64,000 bases of DNA from GCA-2770975 sp050248915 (GCA_050248915.1 JBFWRL010000006.1:15852-79851), one strand, 5' to 3'. Shown: positions 44,978 through 53,460, counted from the first letter of the stretch. The notes: generated by a model from the letters alone, not told the origin. Made by a program: numbers and translations.

Positions 44978-45496
44978 TTAGCCAGGATAAAAACCCAACT
45001 CTTGGATTTGAATGGCCGCTTTAAATTCCCGTTGACCCGCGACAATGCCAATCCGTGTCAGCCGCTCTAAATTCAAGGGGTGACTGGTGCTGACGGGATA
45101 AAACAATTCAAACGGAATTTGGTGAACGGCCCAGTCTGGGGTGGGAAAAAACACCGCCCGGTAATGTTGCCAGGGCATGCTCAATTCTCGGGTGCGCAGG
45201 TGCACAAACCAACCCTCGGGCTGATCTGCCCGGGCCATTAGGTGAATGCCCTGAAAGTGGCGCGCGTCAAATAGATAACGGGAGTGGACCAGGGGCAGGG
45301 CCAATTGAATAAACCCCCCTTGATGGGCCAAGCTGACATGGCCCCCCAACTCCAGACAATGCCCAGCGTCACTGCTCAGCCTCCGGGTATAGGCCTGGGA
45401 CTCGCCCCCCATCACGGTATCTGAGAAGAGAATCCACTCTGTCCCAAACAGGGATACGCCGTCTTCATTGCTGAAGTCATCGAGTAAATAGGCCAT
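44978..45496 (-). CDS. CIA30-like (complex I intermediate-associated) domain protein
   Basis: 172-aa cytosolic protein that matches the CIA30 / NADH:ubiquinone oxidoreductase intermediate-associated protein 30 family. The diagnostic SDTVMGGESQA follows a short N-terminal segment, and the later GIHLMARADQPEGWFVHLR fits the jelly-roll core. Bacterial members are poorly understood. The ATG at 45496 has GGAG 7 bases upstream. The longer frame from 45529 would start on top of the predicted promoter, so it is less likely. It lies after the decarboxylase gene in the same direction, but with its own promoter. Confidence 0.75.
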   Translation of the reverse strand: MAYLLDDFSNEDGVSLFGTEWILFSDTVMGGESQAYTRRLSSDAGHCLELGGHVSLAHQGGFIQLALPLVHSRYLFDARHFQGIHLMARADQPEGWFVHLRTRELSMPWQHYRAVFFPTPDWAVHQIPFELFYPVSTSHPLNLERLTRIGIVAGQREFKAAIQIQELGFYPG

Positions 45497-45529
45497 GCCA
45501 TTGCTCCGGTATTTTTGCACTTTAGCCAT

Positions 45530-45538
45530 ACTTTAGCA
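45530..45538 (-). promoter_or_regulatory. Extended -10 promoter for the CIA30-like gene
   Basis: TGCTAAAGT on the minus strand. Initiation near 45523 would give a leader of about 27 bases to the ATG at 45496 and would exclude the upstream start. Confidence 0.45.
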
Positions 45539-45583
45539 TGGGAAGTCCTTCAATCCAAGCAGAATCAAGCTTTTTCTCCGATC

Positions 45584-47653
45584 TTAAACCCTCAAAATGG
45601 CCAAAATTTGTGTGAGTTGCTGGCTCAGGGTTGCGGCAAAGAGCCGACACAGGGAACGGGTCTGAGCCTGGAAATCCGCACGGGTGACCGCTTCGATTAA
45701 AAAGGGATCCATCACCACGGTCCGGATGAAAGCCAGACCCTTTTCTGTGCCCAAGCTGGCCAAGGGATTGCCAGAAAGCCGCCGCCAATAACCTTCCAAT
45801 TGCGTCTGGTGATAGGTCCCCACTTCCAGTCGGGTCATGGAGACAATAAAATCTTGGGTCTCTTGGGGCTGGACTTCGCGTGCGAGTAAACGCTGATAGA
45901 GCGCTTCGACCAAAAAGTTTGTCTCTTTGAGAGTGAGTTCCTGACCTTGCCAATGGCCCGAAAAGCCATAACAGAGGATATTTAAATCTGGTTCAGGACA
46001 GAGAAAAACACAGTTGATTCCAGGCAATTCTTGGGCTATCACCGTTTTGAGCATTTCTTGTAAATAGACGCTGCCCACCAATGTGCCTGCGACCAGTCGC
46101 CCGTGGCCCTGCCGATTGAGGGGCACGGTCTGATGGGCCAACCAGATGGCCGCTGACGTTGCACCGGGACGGGAGCCTTCGAGGGTGTATTTGCCAGGAT
46201 AAGGGGTGTTCCAGGCTTGGGTTTCAGTCACCGCTTCGCTGTTGAGATAAGGGGCCTCGCAGCGGATGAATTCCCGCGAGAGATAATCCCGATAGGCCAC
46301 AGAGCCCGCCGGATAAGGCAAATAACCCAGTTTGTGTGGGTCGAGAGATATCGAGTCGGCCAGAGATAAAGCCCGAGAGACGTTTAACCACCGCTGGCAT
46401 CGTTGCAGGTTCCAGGCCAAAAAGCCCTTTTCGTTGCTGCGGGCCTGGGCCGTTTTGGCCACGGATTGTAAAAATGTCTGTAAAGCGGCGGCAGGCTCCA
46501 TTTCGGCTTCATTTTTGGGCTCGGTTTCACAGGGGGAATTGTTTTGGGCCAAGAGCGACAGCGCGTAACCCCCATAACAGGCATCGGCATGCAGCCAAAA
46601 AGAGGGCAGCCCTGCCTGTTCCCGTTTTTGGCGCAATTGGTCCAGGCCCTCAAAATCATCGATGGCCCCCTCTTCGGTGGAGCCATAGACCCCCACCACA
46701 GCCAATAAGAGATCGTTGTGATCCAATTGGTTTAAGACCCGTTCCAAGTCATTTAAATCCATGCGCAAATCTACGTCTAAGGCAATTTTTAAAGCGGCTT
46801 CTTCACCCAACCCCAAGAGTCCCAGACTTTTGCGCATCGAATAATGGGCGTTTTGACTATAAGCCACGCGTAAATTCCAGGCGGGGGCCCCCAATTCTGT
46901 TTGGCAGGCCCGCGCAAAAGACAGCAGCCCAAGATGAACCACCGAGTGTTGGTGAAGCAAACTGGCCAGATCGGGCTCTCCTGCCAGGGATTGATAGAGT
47001 TTGGCTTGCAGATCGAGGGTCGCTTGTACTGTTAAAAGCGCAGGGTTTTGCCAGGGAAAATCAACGTGATGGGTGTTGACCCACTGTCTCAGCCGTGTTT
47101 GCTCTGCGGGCTGGGCCCGCTGACAGGCCAATGCCACCTGCCAGGGAAAAAGCCGTACGTTGCGGGCCACCCAGAGGGCCTCCATATTGGCGACGGTGCC
47201 CCCCGAACAGAGATGGCCCCAAGCCTGATCTTCGCTGTATCCCAGCATGTTGACAATCGTCTTAAGGGCTTCGGCTTCAAAGCGGGTGGTGATGGTGGCC
47301 GACTCCTGGGTGATATTGTTTTGGTTGTAAAACATGGCGGCGATATAACCCAAGGTGCCTGGCATGAGCAAATCTTTGACCATATGGCCCAAATAACGCG
47401 GGCTAAAAAAAGGCATACTTTTTTTTAGTTGTGAGAGCATTTCAAAAAGGCGGTCGCTGAGCACCTCTTGGTAGTCTAAGAACTCAGGTTTTAAGCGGTC
47501 TTCAGAGCGGATATAAGCCTGGTCTTCGGGGTGAAAATTGCGACGCCAATAACAATAATCGCGAAAACTCTCCAAAAGGGTCCGTTCAAAAAATTCCTGG
47601 TTTTCGGCTTTGGGGCCCAAAAACCAGGCTTTGGGTGAGGGCAATTGTGGCAT
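45584..47653 (-). CDS. Group II PLP-dependent decarboxylase (tyrosine decarboxylase-like)
   Basis: 689-aa cytosolic pyridoxal-phosphate enzyme that removes the carboxyl group of an L-amino acid. The PLP lysine is near residue 440 in SLDPHKLGYLPYPAG. The cofactor-stacking region HADACYGGYAL is near 354. The N-terminal half (SPRYLGHMVKD, GYIAAMFYNQNN, WGHLCSGGTVANMEALWVAR) is close to tyrosine/aspartate-type decarboxylases. The length is some 70 residues above the usual, with an extra segment before the PLP site (about 375-410). The substrate cannot be fixed; tyrosine, aspartate or glutamate are options. AGGAG precedes the ATG at 47653. It might help in acid resistance or beta-alanine supply. 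Confidence 0.88.
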   Translation of the reverse strand: MPQLPSPKAWFLGPKAENQEFFERTLLESFRDYCYWRRNFHPEDQAYIRSEDRLKPEFLDYQEVLSDRLFEMLSQLKKSMPFFSPRYLGHMVKDLLMPGTLGYIAAMFYNQNNITQESATITTRFEAEALKTIVNMLGYSEDQAWGHLCSGGTVANMEALWVARNVRLFPWQVALACQRAQPAEQTRLRQWVNTHHVDFPWQNPALLTVQATLDLQAKLYQSLAGEPDLASLLHQHSVVHLGLLSFARACQTELGAPAWNLRVAYSQNAHYSMRKSLGLLGLGEEAALKIALDVDLRMDLNDLERVLNQLDHNDLLLAVVGVYGSTEEGAIDDFEGLDQLRQKREQAGLPSFWLHADACYGGYALSLLAQNNSPCETEPKNEAEMEPAAALQTFLQSVAKTAQARSNEKGFLAWNLQRCQRWLNVSRALSLADSISLDPHKLGYLPYPAGSVAYRDYLSREFIRCEAPYLNSEAVTETQAWNTPYPGKYTLEGSRPGATSAAIWLAHQTVPLNRQGHGRLVAGTLVGSVYLQEMLKTVIAQELPGINCVFLCPEPDLNILCYGFSGHWQGQELTLKETNFLVEALYQRLLAREVQPQETQDFIVSMTRLEVGTYHQTQLEGYWRRLSGNPLASLGTEKGLAFIRTVVMDPFLIEAVTRADFQAQTRSLCRLFAATLSQQLTQILAILRV

Positions 47654-47736
47654 ATAAGCTCCTGCATGATCAGATTCTGCAAGAGGTATAACACGCTTTT
47701 GGATTAAGGGCTTTGATACAGGTCAAACTCAGCGTA

Positions 47737-48279
47737 TCAGCGGTTTAAAAAATCAGTGTAGGCTTCGATTTTGGCCATTAGGCGTTGGGCCAAAAAGGCA
47801 TTGGCAAAGCCCAACTCATCATGAATCAAACGGGCTTCTGCTTGGTATTTGGCAATTTTGGCGCTGTCCCAATGGGGCGGTGGAGACTGCAAATTGGTGA
47901 TGCGATCGGCCAGTTTGACCATGGCAATTTCCTTGGGTTGTGTTTTGATGCGCTGGAGTGAGTCGTTCATTTGTTCTGCTTTGGGCAGATGGGGGTTTTT
48001 GCTCAGGGCCTGTACCCCTTGGGCCACCTCTGGACCAAAGGTGGCTTCGAGGCTGGCATAAGGGGTGGGGGTGTCTTCAAGGCTGTCGTGTAAAAGCGCA
48101 CATTGCAAGGCCAGATCCACGTTCCAGTCTCCGGGAGCGAGGGTCCAGGCGTATTGAATCTCCATGGCCACCTGGGCCAAATGAACCACATAAGCGGCTT
48201 CGGTGCCTGGAAAGTGCTGATCGGCATGGGCGATGCCTGCAAAGAGCATGGCCTTTTGGTAATGTTCGGGGTTCCACAT
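47737..48279 (-). CDS. HD-domain (p)ppGpp hydrolase-like protein
   Basis: 180-aa protein related to the hydrolase half of RelA/SpoT (small alarmone hydrolase or Mesh1 type). Motifs: HLAQVAMEI, the HD pair in ALLHDSLEDTPT, and VKLADRITNLQSP, corresponding to the metal-binding H, HD, D set. It may cleave the 3-prime pyrophosphate of ppGpp and so relax the stringent response, although some members hydrolyse other nucleotides. The synthetase half is absent. The start lies 3 bases after the oxyR stop, with AAAGGAAG upstream inside the oxyR end, so the two are probably co-transcribed. Confidence 0.82.
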   Translation of the reverse strand: MWNPEHYQKAMLFAGIAHADQHFPGTEAAYVVHLAQVAMEIQYAWTLAPGDWNVDLALQCALLHDSLEDTPTPYASLEATFGPEVAQGVQALSKNPHLPKAEQMNDSLQRIKTQPKEIAMVKLADRITNLQSPPPHWDSAKIAKYQAEARLIHDELGFANAFLAQRLMAKIEAYTDFLNR

Positions 48280-48282
48280 GGT

Positions 48283-49179
48283 TTAAAGTCTTCCTTTGAC
48301 AGCGTTTTGAATGATTTTTCCCAGGCTTTCAAAACAGTTTTTTCGGGGGGAACTTTTGCGGTAGATCAACCCGATCTGCCGAGATGGAGCGGGTTTTTCA
48401 AAGGGCAAATAACGCACCTGGGCGTTTTCGGGATCGGGGTTGAGAATCGCCAGACGCGGGATCAAGGTCACGCCATTGCCAGAGCTGACCATGTGTTTGA
48501 GGGTTTCCAGGCTGGTGCCGCGAAAATTGGCTTTTTCACGGGCCCCGGCCATGGTGCAGACATCCAAGGCCTGATCGCGCAGACAGTGGCCGTCATCCAA
48601 GAGCAAGATGCTCTCCTGGGCCAATTGCTGGACCTGAATTTGGGCTTGGGTGGCCAATTTATGGGCTTCGGGTACCGCCAACCAGAAATTTTCTTCAAAT
48701 AAAATCCGACTTTGCATATGCTCTGCTTCAATAGGCAGAGCCAGCAGCCCCACATCGAGTTCGCCACTGGCCAATTTTTCCATCAACACGCCGGTCTGAA
48801 TTTCGTGTAAATACAGTTCCAAACCGGGCAATCCCTGGCGAATGGCGGGAATGATCAGTGGCAGCAAATAGGGGCCCAGGGTGGGAATCAGACCAATGCG
48901 CAGGGGGCCACGCAAGGGGTCTCCCGCCAATTGGGCCAATTCTTGGATGTATTCCACATCTTGCATGATCTGTCGGGCTTTTTTGACCACTTCTGTTCCG
49001 ACTGGGGTGAGAAAGACCTTGTGACGGGTGCGCTCGACCAATTGCACACCCAGTTCTTGTTCCAACTTTTTGAGCTGGCCACTGAGGGTGGGTTGGCTGA
49101 CATAACACTTTTCCGCGGCTTTGCGAAAATGGCGCAATTCATCCAATGCAATTAAATATTCCAGATCGCGCAGATTCAT
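48283..49179 (-). CDS. oxyR: LysR-type peroxide sensor OxyR
   Basis: 298-aa transcription factor. Winged helix-turn-helix at about 1-60 (HFRKAAEKCYVSQPTLSGQL), then the periplasmic-binding-like sensor domain. Both redox cysteines of OxyR are present in LLLDDGHCLRDQALDVC, and the following TSLETLKHMV and GVTLIP match OxyR closely. Peroxide forms a disulfide between them and switches target genes such as catalase and peroxiredoxin, none of which lies in this window. The gene has a well-formed promoter and a palindrome between the -10 and the start, fitting autoregulation. It is likely co-transcribed with the HD hydrolase gene. Confidence 0.92.
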   Translation of the reverse strand: MNLRDLEYLIALDELRHFRKAAEKCYVSQPTLSGQLKKLEQELGVQLVERTRHKVFLTPVGTEVVKKARQIMQDVEYIQELAQLAGDPLRGPLRIGLIPTLGPYLLPLIIPAIRQGLPGLELYLHEIQTGVLMEKLASGELDVGLLALPIEAEHMQSRILFEENFWLAVPEAHKLATQAQIQVQQLAQESILLLDDGHCLRDQALDVCTMAGAREKANFRGTSLETLKHMVSSGNGVTLIPRLAILNPDPENAQVRYLPFEKPAPSRQIGLIYRKSSPRKNCFESLGKIIQNAVKGRL

Positions 49180-49226
49180 AAAAGGGGCTCATTTGTTTTG
49201 ATTATAATCATCTTTGTCTATCAAAA

Positions 49227-49255
49227 ATTATAATCTAAATGTTGACGCTTATCAA
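49227..49255 (-). promoter_or_regulatory. Sigma-70-type promoter of oxyR
   Basis: On the minus strand TTGATA (49250-49255) and TATAAT (49227-49232) are separated by exactly 17 bases. A second copy of ATTATAATC forms the palindrome GATTATAATC at 49200-49209, 26 bases downstream, near the expected transcript start. It may be an OxyR self-binding or second -10 site. Confidence 0.65.
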
Positions 49256-49273
49256 TTGAATCGAATCCAACGC

Positions 49274-49303
49274 GGGCTCAAGTGGGCTCAAGTGGGCTTG
49301 TGT
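49274..49303. repeat. 10-bp tandem repeat after the flagellin gene
   Basis: GGGCTCAAGT occurs twice in direct tandem (49274-49293), followed by a diverged third unit GGGCTTGTGT. It lies between the flagellin stop and the oxyR promoter. No function is evident. Confidence 0.6.
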
Positions 49304-49306
49304 CGC

Positions 49307-50680
49307 TTAGCCCAAGAGATTGAGTGCTGATTGGGGAGCGAGATTGGCCTGGGTCAAAATTGCGGTGCCGGCCTGTACCAAAATCTGGGCGCGGGTGAGG
49401 TTTGCGGTCTCGGCAGCGATATCTGCATCGCGGATGCGCGACTCGGAGGCGGCCAGGTTTTCTTTGGAGACCATCAGGTTTTGAATGGTGTATTCGAGTC
49501 GGTTCTGAAAGGCCCCGAGGCGGGAGCGGTTGGTATTGACATAGTCCAGGGCGGCATCAATGGCCCCCATCGCGTTTTGGGCCTTGAGACGGCTGTCCTC
49601 GTCGGTGGTGCCGAGAATATTGAGGGTCTCCATGCGCAGGGCCGATGCGCGCATGTCTTGCACGCCCATTTTGAGAAATTGGCCTTCGTTGGCCCCGACA
49701 TGAAAGGTGAGTGAACTGTCGGTGGTGACAGGGTTGCGTTGGGGGGTAATCTGAATCACAGCGGTTTTGCCAATATCCGATACTGTCAGTTGTGTGGGAA
49801 TTTGAACCATGACATAGCCGAGACTATTGCCATTGGGCACAGCCCCACTGGGCGGGCGCATAGAAAGTGCCAGACGCAGTTGACTGCCTTCAAAAGCGGC
49901 TTCGGTGCCGCCTTGGTCGGTAAAAGTGGTTGCGTTGGTGGGATCGAGCGAATAGAGAAAGCCATTCACCGAGTTTGAGACTTGGATGGCCACGCTGACA
50001 GGTGCTGAGGCACTTGTTTGGTAACTGACAATTTTGTATTGAAAGGCCACATCCAGAGTGGGAACATATTCATCAAATGGCACAGAATCGCGGTTGACCA
50101 AGGCGACTTTTTGATCGGCCTTAAGTGTCTTTGCTCCCATGGTTGCGGGGTTAACGGTGCCAAAGAATTCATTCAGTTGGGGGAGCGTGGTCGCTCCACC
50201 ACGAAAACTCTGTTTGACCTTGGCATCCATTTCTTCCCGCCCGGTTGACTGTGAGATACTTCCATCGAGCAAAGTACGGGTATTGAATTCGGTGGTTTCA
50301 GCAATGCGGGTCAGTTCGAGGCGAAGCTGGCTGATCTCCTCTTGGATTTTGGCGCGGTCGGTATTGACCAAGGTATCGTTGGCGGATTGAATGGAGAGTT
50401 CGCGCATGCGCTGCAAAATCTGCGAGGTTTGGTCGAGTCCCGATTCTGCGGTGGCAATCAGATTAATGGCATCTTGAGCATTGGCAGTGGCCTGGGTAAA
50501 GCCTTTGATCTGGGTGCGCAGTTTTTCGGAGACAGCCAGCCCGGCAGCATCATCGGCAGCGCGGTTGATGCGCAGTCCCGAAGACAGGCGTTCGAGGGTT
50601 TTGTTGAGTTGTTGGTTGCTGCTGGTCAGATTGCGCTGCGCGCCGAGCGAAGCCAAATTGGTATTAATCCGAATCGCCAT
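49307..50680 (-). CDS. fliC: Flagellin
   Basis: Filament subunit of 457 aa. The N-terminal D0/D1 region (RINTNLASLGAQRNL, LSSGLRINRAADDAAGLAVS, QRMRELSIQSANDT) and the C-terminal region (AAETANLTRAQILVQAG, ending ALNLLG) are canonical. The middle (about 150-330) is the variable surface domain. A GAGAGGT site precedes the ATG at 50680. The stop of the upstream flagellin lies 4 bases before this start, so the two are a tandem pair. The ends are nearly identical to those of the upstream copy, while the centres differ. This suggests duplication followed by divergence of the exposed part. Confidence 0.95.
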   Translation of the reverse strand: MAIRINTNLASLGAQRNLTSSNQQLNKTLERLSSGLRINRAADDAAGLAVSEKLRTQIKGFTQATANAQDAINLIATAESGLDQTSQILQRMRELSIQSANDTLVNTDRAKIQEEISQLRLELTRIAETTEFNTRTLLDGSISQSTGREEMDAKVKQSFRGGATTLPQLNEFFGTVNPATMGAKTLKADQKVALVNRDSVPFDEYVPTLDVAFQYKIVSYQTSASAPVSVAIQVSNSVNGFLYSLDPTNATTFTDQGGTEAAFEGSQLRLALSMRPPSGAVPNGNSLGYVMVQIPTQLTVSDIGKTAVIQITPQRNPVTTDSSLTFHVGANEGQFLKMGVQDMRASALRMETLNILGTTDEDSRLKAQNAMGAIDAALDYVNTNRSRLGAFQNRLEYTIQNLMVSKENLAASESRIRDADIAAETANLTRAQILVQAGTAILTQANLAPQSALNLLG

Positions 50681-50684
50681 ATGT

Positions 50685-52213
50685 TTAACCTCTCAAAAGA
50701 TTAAGTGCTGACTGTGGTGCGATATTTGCTTGGCTGAGAATCGAGGTGCCAGCTTGCACCAAAATCTGGGCGCGGGTGAGGTTGGCGGTCTCAGCGGCGA
50801 TGTCTGCATCGCGAATGCGCGACTCGGAAGCGGTGAGGTTTTCTTTGGAGACCATCAGGTTTTGAATGGTGTATTCGAGGCGGTTTTGAAAGGCCCCGAG
50901 GCGGGAGCGGTTGGTGTTGACATAGTCCAGGGCGGCGTCAATCGCGCCCATCGCGTTTTGGGCCTTGAGGCGGCTGTCTTGATCCGTTGTGCCGAGAATA
51001 TTGAGGGTTTCCATGCGCAGGGCCGAAGCGCGCATGTCTTGCACGCCCATTTTCAGGAATTGGCCTTCGTTGGCCCCGACATGAAAAGTGAGTGCGCTGT
51101 CGGTGGTCACCGCATCGCGGCGGGGGGTNNNNNNNNNNTGAGGGTTTCCATGCGCAGGGCCGAAGCGCGCATGTCTTGCACGCCCATTTTCAGGAATTGG
51201 CCTTCGTTGGCCCCGACATGAAAAGTGAGTGCGCTGTCGGTGGTCACCGCATCGCGGCGGGGGGTAATTTGAATCACAGCGCTTTTGCCAATATCTGTCA
51301 GGGTCAGGGCATTGGATATTGCCACATATCCCATGTTAAAACCCACATTATTGCCCTGTGGCGGAGGTAAGACAGGTAAGTCGAGCAAAGCCTGTGTTTG
51401 GCCCAAATGGCCCACAGCAAACCCTTCCACCCCGCCTTGATCTGTAAACGAGGCACTGACCAGCGGATCAACACTGTATAAAAAGCCTGAGATCGAGTTA
51501 TAGACATTAATGGCGACACTGACAGGTGCACTGTTATTGGCTTGATAAGAGACAATCTTAAATTCAAAGGCAACATCAACTGTGGGTTCGACATCAACGG
51601 CCACATTGCCGATGGTATACAAAACCAAACGGTTGTTTTCAAAGGCGATGCCCTGGGGTTGCGCAGCAAGAAAGGCGTTGTTAATTTGCTGGAAAAAGTC
51701 GGTGAGCCCAGCAACATTGCCGGTATTGCCCACTCTCAGGTTCTGTTTGATCTCACCAACAGGATCGACTTTGGCGGTGGCATTGGCAATACTGCCATCA
51801 AGCAGGCTGCGGGTGTTAAACTCGGTGGTTTCAGCAATGCGGGTCAGTTCGAGGCGGAGCTGGTTGATCTCCTCTTGGATTTTGGCGCGGTCGGTATTGA
51901 CCAAGGTATCGTTGGCGGATTGAATGGAGAGTTCGCGCATGCGCTGCAAAATCTGCGAGGTTTGGTCGAGTCCCGATTCTGCGGTGGCAATCAGATTAAT
52001 GGCATCTTGGGCATTGGCAGTGGCCTGGGTAAAGCCCTTGATCTGGGTGCGCAGTTTTTCGGAGACAGCCAGCCCGGCAGCATCATCGGCAGCGCGATTG
52101 ATGCGCAGTCCCGAAGACAGGCGTTCGAGGGTTTTGTTGAGTTGTTGGTTGCTGCTGGCCAGATTGCGCTGCGCGCCCAATGAGGCCAAATTGGTATTAA
52201 TCCGAATCGCCAT
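50685..52213 (-). CDS. fliC: Flagellin, interrupted by an assembly gap
   Basis: Second flagellin of the tandem pair. As given, the frame is broken by ten Ns at 51129-51138. The 127 bases on each side are identical, so the break is a scaffolding artefact. Removing one copy plus the Ns gives an intact in-frame protein of 463 aa, parallel to the neighbour (457 aa). The N-terminus (RINTNLASLGAQRNLASS) starts at ATG 52213 behind a GGAGGA site. The C-terminus (QSALNLLRG) ends at 50685. The variable centre differs from the other copy. It is upstream of the 457-aa flagellin and probably transcribed first. Confidence 0.9.
51002..51265. repeat. 127-bp duplicated contig overlap flanking an N gap
   Basis: Bases 51002-51128 and 51139-51265 are identical over 127 bp, separated by ten Ns. 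A duplicate of exactly 127 bases is the size left when contigs that share a k=127 assembly-graph overlap are scaffolded without merging. This is not a biological repeat. Confidence 0.93.
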
Positions 52214-52255
52214 GTTTGTTTCCTCCGTGAAACATCAAGCAAAAGTGTTTGCAGT

Positions 52256-52271
52256 GGCTCATCCTTGAGCC
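52256..52271 (-). promoter_or_regulatory. Hairpin in the leader of the first flagellin gene
   Basis: GGCTC and GAGCC pair around a 6-base loop about 45 bases before the ATG at 52213, in the predicted untranslated leader. A TAAAAT box (52273-52278) directly upstream could be the -10. No clear sigma-28 (TAAA...GCCGATAA) promoter was found. Confidence 0.3.
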
Positions 52272-52390
52272 GATTTTAAGAAAAACGCAAATAGGGGTTG
52301 CTCAATCTGTTGGGTTCAATCCTGAACCAAATTGCGCTTGCGTTCCCATTTATCTTAATTGATTTTTGCATCTATTGTCAAAAAAATGTC

Positions 52391-53173
52391 TCAGCGTTGG
52401 GGGCTGAAAAGCAGGTATTGGCCCTCAAAAAAACGAAAATGTTGCTGAATACGTCTAAAAATGGCTTCAGGCTCCAGTTTAAGCAGGGCCTCCATATCTG
52501 CATTGTATTCCGGGCGTGGGTTTTGCCGATAACTCAAATAGGCCGCTTCTGCGCTGAGATTGGGCCAGAAGTGGTTGTACTCCCGGGCGACCAAAAAGGC
52601 ATTGTTAAACTCCAGGTGTACCAGATCATAATTGTTTTCCTGGGCCAGATCAGCCAAAAGAGCCAGGCTATAGCCAAAAAAATGAGCCTGGGCATGGGGA
52701 GAGACATCGGGGGCTTGGGTAAAGCGCAGTGGGGGCGGAATGGTTTCGTTGATCTCGGTGCAGATCAAAACCGGCCGGTAATGCTGAAGCAGATTTTTGA
52801 GCACCCAATAATCCCAGGAGTCGATATCCAGACTGAGAAAAGCGGGTTCGGCAGGCACAGCCTCGGTCGCCAAGAGGAGGTTGATATTCTCGGGGGTGAT
52901 GCTTTCATTCAGCAATTGGGCTTGCAGCCCCAACTCTTGATACATCGCTTGCATGCCCCGAAAATAGCGGGGCTCTTTTTCGATGGCCAAACCCTGCCAG
53001 CCATTGAGCAGCAGCAAAAAGGTATTGGAGCCATTTTGGCCATCAGCGGCTCCAAGATCGACACAAAAGCGATTGGGCAGACTGGGCAATAACCTGCGCA
53101 AAAAGAGATCGACGGAGTAAATGCAGCTATGGAAATAAACCAGATAACCCGGTTTGACTTCCAGTTGCAGCAT
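52391..53173 (-). CDS. FkbM-like SAM-dependent methyltransferase
   Basis: 260-aa protein with the FkbM-type fold. Motif I (FCVDLGAADGQNGSNT) lies near residues 36-51, then the acidic strand end (GLAIEKEP), and the SLDIDSWDYWVLK segment matches the characteristic SIDIDG/DVE-like motif of FkbM-family enzymes, which usually methylate sugar or polyketide hydroxyls. No signal peptide. It lies directly upstream of the flagellin pair in the same direction. A role in methylating flagellin or flagellin glycans is reasonable but is inference from position alone. Confidence 0.72.
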   Translation of the reverse strand: MLQLEVKPGYLVYFHSCIYSVDLFLRRLLPSLPNRFCVDLGAADGQNGSNTFLLLLNGWQGLAIEKEPRYFRGMQAMYQELGLQAQLLNESITPENINLLLATEAVPAEPAFLSLDIDSWDYWVLKNLLQHYRPVLICTEINETIPPPLRFTQAPDVSPHAQAHFFGYSLALLADLAQENNYDLVHLEFNNAFLVAREYNHFWPNLSAEAAYLSYRQNPRPEYNADMEALLKLEPEAIFRRIQQHFRFFEGQYLLFSPQR

Positions 53174-53196
53174 AATACTCCGCCGCTTCGTTTAGG

Positions 53197-53270
53197 GGTG
53201 GATGATGGGAATTGAACCCACGAATACCGGAATCACAATCCGGCGCCTTAACCACTTGGCTACACCCACC
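53197..53270 (-). tRNA. tRNA-His (GTG)
   Basis: Full cloverleaf on the minus strand. Acceptor GTGGGTG pairs with CATCCAC, and the anticodon loop TTGTGAT gives GTG. The extra 5-prime G (53270) faces discriminator C (53197), the G-1:C73 pair that identifies tRNA-His. CCA is not encoded. Confidence 0.95.
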
Positions 53271-53284
53271 ACGGTGTTGGGGCA

Positions 53285-53357
53285 CGCGCCTGGCAGGAAT
53301 CGAACCTGCGACCAGCGGTTTAGAAGACCGCTGCTCTATCCGCTGAGCTACAGGCGC
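53285..53357 (-). tRNA. tRNA-Arg (TCT)
   Basis: 73-nt cloverleaf with acceptor GCGCCTG/CAGGCGC, anticodon stem GCGGT/ACCGC and loop CTTCTAA (anticodon TCT), and T arm GCAGG/CCTGC. CCA is not encoded. It lies 15 bases upstream of tRNA-His in the same direction. Confidence 0.95.
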
Positions 53358-53387
53358 CAGTCAGATATCCCTACAGGGAACTGCCAG

Positions 53388-53460
53388 AGCGGGAGACGAG
53401 ACTCGAACTCGCGACATTCTGCTTGGAAGGCAGATGCTCTACCAACTGAGCTACTCCCGC
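53388..53460 (-). tRNA. tRNA-Gly (TCC)
   Basis: 73-nt cloverleaf with acceptor GCGGGAG/CTCCCGC, anticodon stem TCTGC/GCAGA and loop CTTCCAA (anticodon TCC). CCA is not encoded. It is the first gene of the Gly-Arg-His tRNA cluster on the minus strand. Confidence 0.95.

Noticed and set aside
50685..52213. Two separate partial flagellin genes
   Set aside because: The identical 127-bp flanks and the restored 464-codon frame show that this is one gene broken by scaffolding.
49307..52213. The two flagellin genes as an assembly duplicate of one gene
   Set aside because: Their central domains differ fully and the conserved ends carry scattered synonymous differences, so they are true paralogs.
52298..53092. 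Plus-strand frame of 264 aa opposite the FkbM-like gene
   Set aside because: It has no family motifs, and the minus frame shows clear methyltransferase motifs and a sensible start.
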